Source of the DNA: Cristatella mucedo
Lineage: Eukaryota; Bryozoa; Phylactolaemata; Cristatellidae
Assembly (NCBI GenBank): GCA_009760855.2
Contig: WPIO01000042.1
Location: forward strand, 1,832,001 to 1,896,000
Direction: 5' to 3'
DNA length: 64,000 nt
Below, one piece after another: positions 1-11,079 of the stretch (position 1 is its first letter; each line of letters begins with the position of its first letter). A model generated the notes under the pieces. That model saw nothing but the letters and a program-made list of their open reading frames with translations. It ran no database searches and had not been told where the DNA came from. A program made the translations under genes and the position numbers.

Positions 1-855
1 GTAAATGTCTACCCCCCCTGTAACTACCGTTCGCGAAACCCGGAATGGACTGGAGAATTATTCTCCGTCCGACGCTTGAGAAAAGTCCCGCGTTTAGTGC
101 GCAACGACACCTACAGAACTTTCAAGCGTTCGAACCTCAAGGGGCATTCGACGCCAAGCGCGACGCGAACGCGAAATAATAATAATAACAATACATTTGT
201 AGAGCGCCCACATAGAACTGAATCTCTGTCTATGCACTTTAAAAATGCTGCCTATAAAGCATTGTCAAATGCTTGGTGGTAAAATCCGCAAGCAGCAGGC
301 ATAGTGTGCAAGTGTACCCTAGAGTAGGCGGACCCACTGACATTCGATATGTCGGGCTGGGCGTTGCCTTGCCCCGGAAGGGAAAAGCCTGGGGTCAGCT
401 CCCAGAGTTCCGAGGACGGGAACTGGGTACAACGTGCTCGCTCTCTTTCGGCGGAAGCTCTCGACGGTGTTGGACGTCCGCTCCGTCTACCACAGAGTAC
501 TCAGCTAGCCGGGTCTTGGACGGCGTATGCTTGTACTGGTGAGACGGAGTCCTGCGACGGTGCGACTGTGGAAGCCGACTGAGCACTAACACGTTTGTTC
601 GCGCTTGCGGCGTCATCCCGTGCCCCTGTAGTTTACCTTGTACAGGAACTTCCTCTGTAGGCTTGTTTAGTGCCCTCCTTTGTATAGCGCATGCGTGTGT
701 ATTATATAAAGTGTTGTGTACCCGATTGATCACGCGTGAACCACTGTTACCGAAGGGCCCGGCGTAACGACCCAGAACGGACATAGATAGTAGCGAGCCA
801 TAGTGGGAGTTAGCCGCTGGCCCATTGAACTCGGTTACACAAGCATGTACGCGCA
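1..855. other. No gene recognised
   Basis: This stretch holds only short overlapping open frames with no recognisable domain. The frame on the minus strand at 395-856 is open for about 150 codons but shows no motif and no conserved block. I see no element boundary before the LINE A fragment that begins near 860. Confidence 0.4.
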
Positions 856-859
856 CACA

Positions 860-1060
860 AAGGGCGAATCACAAAGACCCACCAAATGCTTTAGGAAAAG
901 GATGCGTTTTAAGCTTCTTTTTAAATGTTGTCATGTCAGGGGACGTTGTGCCGTGCGTCGGTAGTGAGTTCCCCCGGCTTTGGGAGCATAGGAGCTAAAC
1001 GCACGGTCTCCAACGGCTTTGAAGTTCGCACGAGGTATGGCTCGACGATTCGAGTCAGAA
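860..1060 (-). mobile_element. LINE A fragment (C-terminal reverse transcriptase coding end)
   Basis: On the minus strand this matches the C-terminal coding end of the LINE A copies at 5345-6335 and 45121-46835, including the block that reads F-S-S-Y-A-P-K-A and the run into the 3' UTR. It is a short dead fragment. It abuts a LINE B 3' end in the same orientation. Confidence 0.8.
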
Positions 1061-1089
1061 CAGCAGGTTGTATGATTTTTACGTACAGA

Positions 1090-1268
1090 GAATATGCAAT
1101 GTAATGTAATGTATCTCCGTCTGTAACTCCGCAAAGTTATAAAGGCTATGTGGGTGTTGAGCAGAAGAGTTTTGTATAGCGCACTCGCAGCCTAAGCGGC
1201 TTTCGGTACGCATTCGGTAGCCAACAGACTTCTTCTCACGCAACAAAGAGAAAGTGGGAAGCATAGAC
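1090..1268 (-). mobile_element. LINE B 3' terminal fragment
   Basis: The minus strand carries the LINE B tail. It has the coding end with the K-S-V-G-Y-R-M-R-T block, the short GC-rich stretch with GTGAGTGCGCTATACAAAAC-like sequence, and a terminal (ACATT)n repeat seen on the plus strand as repeated AATGT. The same tail occurs at 53236, 59222 and, in plus orientation, 38150 and 54490. Confidence 0.8.
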
Positions 1269-1273
1269 CGCGG

Positions 1274-2640
1274 ATGGATGAGCGCAGAAGGCTGAGGCTG
1301 CAGTCGCTTCTAGTCGCGTCGCGGTTGGATCAGCACTCGTCCCTCTTCAAAAAGCTGGAAGCCTCCAAAGCTTCCGGAGAGGCTGCTGAGTGGCGCATTG
1401 GTGCCGCCAAGGAAGTGTGCTCGTGTTGTTTATCCAGCATGATTCCACTCGCTATTCGATCGCGTTTCCTTTGCAGCAAATGTAAAGCGCCTAGAAAGAG
1501 ACTAAGTTCTTCGAGGGCGCTTTATCAAGTGCATTAATAATAATATTATTATTATTACTCGTTGATTGCGAAGTAAACTGCATCCTTTCACTGACGAAGA
1601 CTTTGAGCGGTCAGCTTCGAGCGATTTTGACATGAAGAACCTCACCCCTCGGTCACTACTGACGGTGCACCTGCCAAGGTTGGATCTACCAATGGACTTT
1701 CGCAGCTGCTCATCGACCATTGCCTTTGCTCTTTTTTTGGGCTGCGAGTGCTGGAGATACGCAAGGTCAGATACTGCATCGTCCACCAGGGGGCGCTCTG
1801 CGCCAAAGCAGCAGACACGAAGGACTCTATGTCCGTCGTCGAAGTTAGTGAACGCAGTGCCTGCCGGTCCTCTCGACCGCCGCATCTTCGAGAACGCTTG
1901 GGAAGCGGCAGAGGCTGACTCGCGGCGATCTGCTTTACACTTACACCTTTGAGTTTCGCTGGCTCAGTCGCTGCGACGTCTTGAAGCGCATCGTCACCCT
2001 CGGCCACGAGAGCGTTTCCTTCGTCAGTGAGAGGCGCCTCAAGGGCTCTCAAAATTCGTCCGGCTCTGGCTCTGGCTCTGGCGATTCGGCTTCCTCACTG
2101 ACATCAGCTCCCACCTGAACAACTTCACATGAAGCTGCAAGGACGTGACGCGCTCACCTCGAACGTAGCAGCCCGCGTGCGGGCATTCGAAGCAAGGCTG
2201 ATTCCATGTGAGAAAAGCAGCTGTGCAAGGGCGACTGTATGCATTTCCCGCACCTCGCCTAGTGTGTTGCAGCCCTCTTTGACACCGAAGAACGCATCGA
2301 TATGCTAACAAACATGCGGAAACAATTCACCTTTGCGCTTCACCGATGTCCGTTCTCATTCGCACGAGTTAAAAATGGTAGTCCGAACTCTTTTCAACTT
2401 TCCCAATGAAGAAGCTCCCGCTGACGTGCAGTTGGAGTTTATTGAGCAGCAGGCTTCCGATGTTCTCTTTTCAAAGTTTGCGTCCTGCACTACTCTCGTC
2501 GACTTACACCGGCGGCCGCCACAGGCTCCGCTCACAGTGCTGTGCCATGCCCGTGCCGAGCGCGTGGTCGAGAAGCTTGGCAGCGCTTGTTCGTGCTAGC
2601 AGCTGTTCTCCAAAGTGAACTTTTTCAAAGAGCAAGCTGC
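1274..2640 (+). pseudogene. Decayed hAT transposase (GTF2IRD2/FAM200-like), interrupted by LINE A
   Basis: Translated across frames, the segment recovers the order typical of hAT transposases of the GTF2IRD2/FAM200/EPM2AIP1 group. Around 1320-1410 there is a Q-H-S-S-L-F-K-K block and an alanine-rich stretch. Around 1580 comes P-F-T-D-E-D-F, around 1945 F-R-W-L-S-R-C-D-V-L-K-R, around 2085 F-L-T-D-I-S-S-H-L-N, around 2135 L-Q-G-R-D-A-L-T-S and around 2400 E-A-P-A-D-V-Q-L-E-F-I. Several frameshifts and stops separate the blocks, so no functional transposase is encoded. A LINE A 3' end lies inside it between the second and third blocks. The assignment rests on motif order recognised by eye; I could not identify terminal inverted repeats. 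Confidence 0.7.
1427..1557 (+). mobile_element. LINE A 3' tail inserted in the hAT pseudogene
   Basis: This is the LINE A 3' end: TGTAAAGCGCC, the 3' hairpin with its GGGCGCTTT partner, then TTATCAAGTGCA and an (ATT)n tail. It splits the hAT reading frame, so it arrived after the transposase. The flanks contain similar CTCGT(gt)TG sequences that might be a worn target-site duplication. Confidence 0.8.
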
Positions 2641-3345
2641 ACTCTCAGCTCACTGGCAATCAATCTTTACATTATGAAAAATAAAATAAAATAAAATTCT
2701 GTTGCCCAACTCCTCTCCTCATTATTAGAACCTGATATTGCATCTCTCTCTCGCTCTCTCTCCCTCTCTCTAATAGCATGCGTATTAAAATATACGTATT
2801 TAAAGTATTTACATTTATGACAATTACAGTTATAATAATTATAAAAAATCGTATTTAAAAAATCGTTTTTTTTGAAGAAAAAATCTGCAGCTAACTTTTA
2901 CAGACTTATGAGGAGCACTATAGTTATGTCAACAGTCTCATAGGGAATTATGCCGGGATTATTTTCCCGGGACCCGATTTATTACTCACAGCCCAGTTAG
3001 TTAGTGTTGGGAAATGTGCCTTTTTTGACCTCCTGAATTAACCCAGTAAAGTCCGAAAAGTTTGCCGACCCATGTTTTAGGGTCAGGTGGTCAGATTTCG
3101 ACTTTCGTTTTTGGCTTCGAGGTTTAGGGCTTAGGTTTTAGAGTTTAGAGTTTAATGTTCAGGGACGGGGTTTTAGTTTTTTTTGGAAAAAATTAAGCAG
3201 ATAAGATATCTTAAAAACATGCTAATTTACCGTAAATATAAAACGAAGCTGGCGACCATGCCTAGCAGCCAGCTATGGGCACTGTGGCCGTAGCAGGAAG
3301 TGTGCTGGCTCTACGAAGAAACGCCGCCATATTAGCTGAATAAGA
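2640..3345. other. AT-rich intergenic stretch with a CT microsatellite
   Basis: No gene is visible. It holds an (AAAAT)n-like run near 2670, a CT-rich tract near 2740-2772, A/T-rich low complexity to about 2880, and a short degenerate (TTTAGG)-like run at about 3115-3180 resembling the larger tract at 44270-44500. Confidence 0.5.
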
Positions 3346-4980
3346 CCAGCAAGATTTTCATCGAGGAGCAAGACTTGCAAGTAATAAAGAATTATAGCGT
3401 ACGATCACAGCGTTTTTTTGACACAGAATTGGTGGTTTCTCATCTATTGCGTGACATAATTTTGCTGTTTGTGTCAGTCGCGGGCGTAGGAATAGGGGAG
3501 GGGCCAGGTCAAAGCCCGCCCGCGCCCTCCTTGGCTTCACAGTTGGAAACAGTGAACGAGATTGAGAAATGATCTGAGACAATGATCGGGCTAACAGTAA
3601 GATCTGCTCGCCCTTTAAGGTTTGGATGCGATCGCAGCGTGCGGGCGCGGCGCTCCAGTGCGCCAACGTGCAAGATAACTCCCCACGTCGCCTCGCGATA
3701 GAACTTCAAGAGATTTTACGGCTAGCGGGGTTGAAACGACGGCGTTCTGGATCGGTCGGATCAGGACTAGTGATCCCTGAATAATGACGGCTAGCAATCG
3801 GTCAAGCGGTCCAGTCCTTGGCCGAGGTGGCACCGGCTAGCCACATGGTAGGCAGCGAGTTTCGCTCCAGGAGTTGGCGCCCCTGACACGGAGCTGAACT
3901 GTGCTCCAGGCCACTGTGCCGCTCGAGAGTTTGAGTGCGTCGTCGCCTCGGCTGAACGCCTGCAACTCTCCCGCACCGTCATAGATGGAGTAGTTCTCCA
4001 CGCTGCGGGCGTGGTCGCGCCGTCAAAGGCGTGCGAGCTCGTTGCTGCCGTCATCGCTTGCCGCCACTGCCGGCGTAGTCACGTGCATGGGTACAGCACG
4101 CCTCGTAAGAGTAGCCGGCCGTCATTTCAAGATTCATATCGTCGCCGGTATTCGTCGCCTGCCTGTCGGCTCGGACTTGCACTGCTACGAAAGCAGCGCT
4201 CGTGGTCCCAGTCCGATCCAGACGTGGGCGCCGCCGCTTCTGCCGCCGCTGCCGCCGCCGCCGCCGCTGCCACCGCCGCTCCGACCGCCGCCGCCGCCTA
4301 ACGTCGCGTTTACGCAACAGCACGGCGGCGGCGCTCCGACCGCCGCCGACCTCGCCGGCGTACCATTCGCCGCCGGATGTCAATGGGCCGAGGCTCGTGA
4401 CCGAGTGCTCGCGGGTGTTGTGGTTAGTTCTGCGGAGAAGCCGCTGTTGCTGCGGTTCGCATGGCAGCGTATGCTGCCGGCGGCACAACCAGCGAGGCGA
4501 GGCCCGCATTGCGACGAGTGATAAATAGCAGATGCTGCGCGTGCATGCAGCAGTCAGAACGCGCTGCAGACAAAAATGGGGCTGTTTACTGCGAACCGCG
4601 GAAAGCCGCACAGCGAACGAGCGAGTGGGTGGGCTCGAGGTGGCTGCCGTAAGTGAGGAGAACGCGGAAGTTGTCTGCACGGGCTCGCCATTTAACGGCA
4701 GACACTTTTGTCAGGAGGGCTTGGCGCCAATGCTAGTCCGGAGTTTTGTCAGGAGTTGGCGCCCCTGACACGGAGCGCCAATGCCAGTCCGGCGGATGCG
4801 GAAATTTTCACTTTTATCCCGCAAAACATCGACCAAAAACGTCGGGTTTTGTTGTAACTCGTCACGTCGCTGGCTCGTCGCTGGGCTCATTAGCACGCCT
4901 TTCGCCGAAATACTGCCCTGAAAAAAGAAGCTCTGAAAGCACGGCTAGCGGACTAGTTTGAGCCGGCACACCAAGACGGA
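3345..4980. other. GC-rich unassigned stretch with a GCC array
   Basis: Overlapping frames on both strands stay open across 4040-4680, mainly because of a (GCC)n-like tract at 4225-4300 that gives poly-Ala, poly-Pro or poly-Arg depending on frame. I see no conserved domain and would not call a gene. An exact 27-bp direct repeat occurs at 3868-3894 and 4750-4776. Confidence 0.4.
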
Positions 4981-5335
4981 CGGAATAAATACAAACGTAG
5001 TCCGACGAAGACGTCTAAGAAGGGCCCTCAGAAAACGAAATCTTTTCATAGGCACTTTACGTGGGCTATAAAGAAAGCATGTCAATATGCTCAATGATAA
5101 CGTGCCCTGCGTCAGCACGCACGAGCACACACGAGACAAGTCGCACGTATTCAGCAAATGCAGTGAGGAATACTAAACGTTGTCAAGACAGGCAACGTCC
5201 TGACGTCAGTCGGGAGTTCCAGATCCAGCCTTTGGAACAGTACGAACTGAATGCACGGTCTCCAAAGTATTAAGGCCAGGTTCGAGGCACAGCTGAGTCC
5301 GAAGGGCTGGTGGTAAGAACCCTGGTTCGATTGAG
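4980..5335 (-). mobile_element. LINE A 3' fragment, degenerate
   Basis: The minus strand resembles the LINE A 3' UTR and coding end: a worn GCACTTTACG hairpin remnant near 5050, the AGCACGCA-type 3' UTR repeats, and the C-terminal block at 5200-5280. It is heavily mutated and directly precedes a LINE A copy in the opposite orientation. Confidence 0.65.
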
Positions 5336-5344
5336 CAGAAGTAA

Positions 5345-6335
5345 GCAGAGTTGGCGGACAATTTTCTTATCATAAACGATGATAAAGCTAACTGATTAGT
5401 TATGGGAGAACCCAGCGTGATTCAGAAATTGGAAAGGCTAGCGCTCAAAATTGGCTCTGCCAGCATATCTCCTGTTGAATCAGCTCGAAATCTAGGTTTC
5501 ATGTTCCAAAGTGACCTCTCGTTAGACGACCACATCAGCTCCACAATCAAGTCTGTTTATTTTCAGCTTCATAACGTGGCTAAAAATCTGGCTTGTTTAG
5601 ATACCACGTCCAAGTTGGTCCATGCATTCGTGACATCCCGTCTCGACTCCTGTAACTCACTGCTTGCTGGCCTACCGGCATGTGCGATCAGGCGATTGCA
5701 GCTGGTGCAAAACTCGGCAGCTAGGCTTGTCTGTCGTGAGCGTCGCAGTTTCCACATTACTTCACTTCTCGCCGACCTGTACTGGCTCCCAGTCAAGCAA
5801 CGGATTGACTTCAAGTTTTTGTCGCTCACTTTTAGGTCCCTTCATTCTATGGCTCCAGCCTATCTGTCAGATATACTACCCCATCAGGCCAAGCATCGTA
5901 CCACCTACTTTTCGGAATCCATCAGTCTACAAATACCTCGTACAAACCTCAAATCCTCTGAAGACCGTGCATTTAGTTTGTATGCTCCCAAAGCCTGGAA
6001 CTGCCTCCCGACCTGCATGAGAACATCCCCTGACCTGACCACATCTAAAAGGAACTTAAAAACACACCTATTTACGACAGCATTTAGTGGGTCCCTGTGG
6101 TTCGTCCTTCACGTGCTTATGCGTGCTGACACTGTGCATGCTGCCACTAACCACATTTGCATGCTGACTCTGTGCATGTCACCCCTAACCATGTTATTCA
6201 TGTTGTTTATCAAGCATGATATTACTCACAATTCAGTCGCGTTTCCCTTCGCAGCAAATGTAAAGCGCCTAGAATGAGAATGAGTTCTCCGAGAGCACTT
6301 TATCATTATTATTATTATTATTATTATCATTATTA
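5345..6335 (+). mobile_element. LINE A 3' third with open reading frame
   Basis: The frame from about 5402 to 6277 (291 codons) encodes the C-terminal part of a CR1/L2-like LINE reverse transcriptase. Downstream of the catalytic palm it has the blocks L-V-H-A-F-V-T-S-R-L-D, A-A-R-L-V-C-R, H-W/Y-W-L-P-V-K and M-A-P-A-Y-L-S-D. The catalytic YADD region is missing, so the element is 5'-truncated. The start codon at 5402 is simply an internal Met. The 3' UTR ends with the family hairpin near 6260-6305 and an (ATT)n tail. It is not a functional gene. Confidence 0.85.
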
Positions 6336-6419
6336 CTATAGTGGAGAGGAAGAGCTAATTTATTCTCAATAGATGACCCGATGGCACGAGGAGGCTCAAA
6401 CTGAGGATTTTTTAACTAG

Positions 6420-7200
6420 ACTTTTAGCCGTATTCATCTGGCCTAGTGTCCTTTCTTTTGGTAGCCCCGCTAAAATGGAATGGCAACAATCTAGCCAAAA
6501 CCAAACCTGCGAGCTAGTTACATTTTTTCCCGTCATCGTGGTAGATAGTACCTAATCACAGATAGGGATCGGACGTCAGATAGCTGCGGAGGCAGTCTTC
6601 TTAATGAAACTTTCAAAATCTAGGCAGTTGTCAAATACAACACCTAAAATCCGAGCACATGGTCACGGCCTCAAAACAGCATCACCTATTAGAAGAGCAA
6701 AGTCATACAGTCCACCCACAAGCTAAAGGTGTCCTATGGGTAGCAATTCGTTAAATCTCCGTTTAGCTTTGGGAGATTTCCCGAAGCCGGACAGCCAGGA
6801 TCAAATATCTGCAAAGTAAGCGTTCAGTTTATCAGTCGCTGCACGGGAGACGGCGGTTTTAACGGAAAGTACAGCCGAGTTTCGTCAGAATACAAGAGAT
6901 ATGTTATTCCGCGGGCCTTAATCACGTTTTTAGACAGAGGTTTATTTTAAATCTAGAACAGCAAAGGACTGAGGATGGACCTTTGTGGAACTTCTCAGTT
7001 GAGTGGTCTTGTGGATAAGATCTGACCACTACAAGACACGGATTGAACACAATCGAACGAGTACGATTTGAACCGCACCAGTGCCGCGTCCTCCAAGCCG
7101 ATATCCTGATCAATAGTGTCGAAGGCAGCTGATAGATCCAGCAGTACCAGGGCAGTGACATTCCCACCGTCCTTGCTGCATAGGAGGCGTTTGGTTACAC
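6420..7200 (-). pseudogene. LINE B reverse transcriptase fragment
   Basis: On the minus strand, 7170 down to about 7090 reads L-V-L-L-D-L-S-A-A-F-D-T-I-D, the catalytic-Asp motif of CR1/L2-like reverse transcriptases. The part from 6830 to 6430 matches the LINE B copy at 53815-54240 nearly line for line, including the GATAGGGATCGGACGT stretch. Stops and indels break the frame. The piece between the two motifs, including the YADD region, appears to be lost. Confidence 0.75.
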
Positions 7201-7480
7201 AGAAGAGAGCAGTTTCAGTGGAGTACTTAAAAATTCAAATCGCATAGCTATGCCTCAAACCAACCACAAATATCTTGAAGGCCATGCCTTTATTTCATAA
7301 GGCTCCAAAGTCGGGAACTCCACTGTCGATTGAAATCACATCAACTTACTTAAGGACAATTAACAAGAAGCTAACAAGTACGTATTCCTTATAGCATTTA
7401 CAAGATCCATACGATGTATCATTTGCATGCTGATGTGCGCTGCCGATGTGCATGTTGCCATTAATGATTTTATGCATACA
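7200..7480. other. No feature recognised
   Basis: I see no coding domain or repeat here between the LINE B fragment and the left end of the Tigger element. Confidence 0.3.
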
Positions 7481-7626
7481 GTCAACCTCGATAATCCAAT
7501 GTAAACAGTTGCTTACAACCGAGGTCTTTTGTAGGCGACGTTCAAGCATGATTTTGTTCCAAATGTTCCGTACAACCGAAGCTTATCATAAAATTAACCC
7601 AAAGGAGAGAAACAATCACTTTTTAA

Positions 7627-8824
7627 TTTTGCTCTGACTATGATTCTTCAAAGCATTTTCCTCAATCATTACTGCAATAAGATAAGAAGCATGATATAAA
7701 GTGAAGTTCTCTTCCAAATATTGACGAATTGGGGCCAGTGATTTCAGGGTCTCCGACTGAGAAATCCTCAGGTCAATTTCAGCATCGTCATCTTCATCTT
7801 CAATGCCACCTGATGTATTTATATATAATATAATTCATTTGTTTAGCACCCCAAGAGATCTTAATCTCTATCCTGGCACTTCAAATATGCCACGGGGTTC
7901 GTGCCCATGACTTCGGCAGCGATCTTGATCGGGGTGAGCACCTCAACATAACTGGGCCAAAGCGCGCGCTTTCGTTTCACCTCAATTCTGCTGGTCATCC
8001 ACGATTTACGATTAGCGTAATACAGCAACGGCGGTCTGGCCTCGTGAAAGCATCTGGACTTCTCACATTATCCAGTGATGAAGAACTTTTTCTCGGTTTC
8101 GGTGCTATTGCAGAGAAATAAGACGGTTAGGACGAGGTTTCTTTTTGGAACTTTGCTGCCACTCGGATTGTTGCCCGCTGCAGCGGGCGAGCGAGTCGGT
8201 CGGTCGGTTGGCGCAGGCCTTGTACAACCTCGGTCCCGATTTGTTCGCATTGAAAATTAATTTTGATATTTTAAATATATTATTATCAGTATATTATAAT
8301 ACCCAACATATTATCGCATTGAAAATGTCACATCCGGCTCGATTCCATCGATTGAGCCAGGCAGCGTTTCTTCGATCGGTCCGTTCGGCGTCCTCTTCGC
8401 ACGCCGCCGCTCGTTCGTTGAATGAGCTCGAATTCGATTTCACCTTTCTCCTTGAACCGATCGAGCCAAGCGTCCGACGGTTAGTCGCATGCGAGCGTAG
8501 TCGCCAACTTACGAGCTTTGTCCAACATTAATGGTTCATTAAGGATCGGAGCATTCTGAAATTGTATTGATTGAAACCGCCCGAATAACTCTTCGTCGAC
8601 TTCCTCGTCATTAAGTTTGCTCTGCAGTTTTTGATTTCAATTCCCGTTTCCAGCGCTTTGTCTTGGATTGTGCCTGTGAACTTTTTAATTTTGGAAATCG
8701 TCGATGGATAGCGGTTGAACTGAACTGCAAAGTCGCACGTCTTACTCGTCTTTAACGCATCCACACTATTGAGTCGTCCTTTCAAAGTCATAAGTTTCCG
8801 CTTCTTCGACTCCTTTTCCACCAT
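7627..8824 (-). pseudogene. Tigger/CENP-B-like transposase pseudogene
   Basis: From 8824 down to 8528 the minus strand encodes about 98 residues resembling the CENP-B N-terminal helix-turn-helix: K-K-R-K-L-M-T-L, then Y-P-S-T-I-S-K-I-K-K, then E-T-G-I-E-I-K. At about 8045-7966 it reads P-P-L-L-Y-Y-A-N-R-K-S-W-M-T-S, the DDE-domain block of Tigger proteins (usually K-K-A/S-W-M-T). From 7815 to 7627 it gives an acidic D-E-D-D-D stretch and L-K-S-L-A-P-I-R-Q-Y-L-E, like the Tigger C-terminus. The large middle part is missing or replaced, and a SINE2 sits at 7845-7965. It cannot encode an active transposase. Confidence 0.75.
7845..7965 (-). mobile_element. SINE2 copy (tRNA-derived) inside Tigger
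   Basis: On the minus strand a tRNA-like head (GGCCCAG..., then GGGTTCGTGCCCATGACTTC seen in antisense) is followed by CATATTTGAAGTGCC and the hairpin core AGAGATTAAG. It interrupts the Tigger transposase remnant, so it is younger. Confidence 0.7.
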
Positions 8825-9645
8825 GATTCTGAAAATTCAAGACGGATATTTTAAATTTACCAATGAAAAAAAATGCGTCTATTACTGATTGCATCGTTCC
8901 GAGTACTAATAATCAATTTATGTAAGAAAATGTGGAAAACTTGCCGATCCGATTTCTTGTTCCAAAGCCTGTATCCGATTCCGATCCGATTTCTTGTTCC
9001 AAAGCCAAGCATCGTTTTCCGCGTTTCAGTTTACTGATCGCAGGATTGGAATTGATTGAGAAGAATTGAAAATTGATGAAGATACTAGGTTTTTAAAATT
9101 TTTGTCAGCTAAAAACTGAAGAACGCAAGTAACGCGTGTTATTGAAAGCACTTCTTGTTGACTTATCGCAATACCACCGCCGTCTCGTGGGGCCGTACGG
9201 GTTCGCTTCTATCGCTGCGAGCGACCACGTCAGCGGCGGCGCCTCTCCTTATTTGCGTACTAACCATTCACCTGTCTCGAACTGTCTAGACGCGTGTATT
9301 CACCGCCTCAAACACATTAACAATAAGACACAAAAACAAGCAAGAACTACCTAAAGAATAATTACATAAACCGCAAAACCACAATTTTCAATATTATTTC
9401 ACGTAGACATGCGCTTTGATCAATCAGACGAAATCAATTCATTTTGTAATGAGTTGCTTAGAAGTGAGAGAAAAGTGGTGTTGGAAACAGAAAGTGGCTG
9501 GCTTATAAGCCAGGTTTGCTTTTAATCGAGTTGCTTATAACCAAGGATCTCCATGCGTTAAAGATGGGACAAGAAATCAGGACATAGCCATAGGTTACTT
9601 ATATCCGAGATTTTCTTATAGGTGAGTTGCCTATAATCGTACTAC

Positions 9646-9868
9646 TATATAATATAAACGTATACAAATACTACTATCTAGGTACGTACTGTTAGCCATA
9701 CGATCCTGCTTCCTTTGCATCGTGTATGCAAAGTGGCTAGGAAGGGATACATTTCTCCAAGGACGCTGTACAAATGTATTCTCGTTATTATTATAGCACA
9801 CAATTGATGCTTCTTCTGCAGGCTTCTTAGTCCAATCTCGCGCATGATTGTGCGCTTGTCGGTAAAAA
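9646..9868. other. No feature recognised
   Basis: This short AT-rich stretch separates the Tigger right end from a SINE-like unit. I see nothing specific. Confidence 0.3.
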
Positions 9869-10175
9869 CTGCTGAAATAGCACCGCGTGAGATTTCACCG
9901 GCTCAATTGGCACGATTGCCGCACGCGATACTTGCAGGCTTCGGGGCGACGACTGCGCCCACCCGGCGCTGGCTTCGTTTTATATCCGACGCTATTTGAA
10001 ATTCCAGCCTGGTGTCCCGGTGCCAAGCAGTGCAATGCAGTCCGATCGGCCATTGGCACGAGTCGAGCAAGCGCCGAAACTTTCTGCCTGCCCGGCCGTG
10101 CACCAGCTCCAGGATTCGAAACCGGCTCCAGCCGGAGGCAGAGACTCTGCCACTTGCGTGAGGTCGCGCTCTGAA
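9868..10175 (-). mobile_element. SINE3-like tRNA-derived repeat
   Basis: The minus strand contains a Pol III B box (GGTTTCGAATCCT near 10110) preceded by a CTCACGCAAGTGGCAG-like A-box region. A 200-bp body with GATATAAAACGAAG and CCAATTGAGCCGGTG follows. This is the layout of a tRNA-derived SINE. I see only one copy here, so family status is inferred from structure. Confidence 0.5.
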
Positions 10176-10369
10176 ATTGCTCTGGCGCATCGAGACGAAA
10201 CTGAGAAAAAATTCTCATGCGTGCACTCGTAAAAGCATCGATGGGCTTTGCTTATCGTTAAAAGGGACTCGTACGGAAGCGTACAATCAGGCGCCTGCTG
10301 TGACGCAAGTGTCAATGGGTCTTTTGGTGAGGATTTATTGCCTGATTGCTGGCAACGAGTGAGCTCTGA

Positions 10370-10620
<251 letters not shown>

Positions 10621-10795
10621 CTACGCACCGCTCTAGTTCTCCGTCTCGCTATGAGCGCAATGCCTACGACAGACGAGGAGCCTTGGGCGAGAGGCGCGCA
10701 GGACAGCGAGTAGTCGCGGCTCGGGCCGGTCCACCCCAGACCTCTGGGCCCGTGACCCAGTCAAGGAGCGGCGACGGCGAGCCCTGCCGCGGGCA

Positions 10796-10874
10796 GCGAC
10801 AATGGCGCGCGCGCGCTCGCGTCGCCGCGAAGGCAGAGCGGGTGACGCGGGCGGCGGCGCGCGGTCAACAATCG
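10796..10874 (+). promoter_or_regulatory. Gene 1 upstream motifs shared with gene 2
   Basis: GCGACAATGGCGCGC at 10796-10810 and GCGGTCAACAATCG at 10861-10874 both recur upstream of gene 2: GCGACAATGACGCGC at 26746 and GCGGTCAACAATTG at 26708. Their order relative to each other is swapped. They lie 23-100 bp upstream of the TATA box, where core and proximal elements are expected. Function is inferred. Confidence 0.55.
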
Positions 10875-10896
10875 GAGAGCGTCGCTCGCGCGCTCG

Positions 10897-10902
10897 TATA
10901 AG
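10897..10902 (+). promoter_or_regulatory. TATA box of gene 1
   Basis: TATAAG at 10897-10902 in a GC-rich context would place transcription start near 10925-10930 and give a 5' UTR of about 150 nt before the ATG at 11080. Confidence 0.65.
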
Positions 10903-11079
10903 AGCGGGCCGTTCTGTCGGCGGCGCTTCGCAGCTATAACTCCTCGTTCGCCTTCCGGCGGGCGAATGCGACTGGTGCGCCCTTAAGAAGAGAAGAAGCA
11001 AGAGAGCCGAAAAGGCGGCGACCGGAAAAGCGCGCCTGGCCATACAAAAAATCCAAGCGCAGCATCGAGCCTAATATCT

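Larger units (their letters stand above)
7481..9645 (-). mobile_element. pogo/Tigger DNA transposon, decayed
   Basis: The left end at 7481 starts CAGTCAACCTCGATAATCC, like the CAGTC-type ends of pogo/Tigger elements. A diverged candidate right end, with repeated CTTATA/CCTATA and ATCGAG-like motifs, lies near 9500-9645. Between them are three pieces of a Tigger-type transposase in the right order on the minus strand. The total of about 2.2 kb is normal for Tigger. The right boundary is uncertain. Confidence 0.65.

Noticed and set aside
3868-3894. Retroviral-type primer binding site (TGGCGCC)
   Set aside because: The match to a tRNA 3' end stops after seven or eight bases. No long terminal repeats or polymerase frame flank it.
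4042-4680. Long frames on both strands, with a passing resemblance to a retroelement protease region
   Set aside because: No D-T/S-G catalytic motif and no neighbouring gag or polymerase. The openness comes from the (GCC)n tract.
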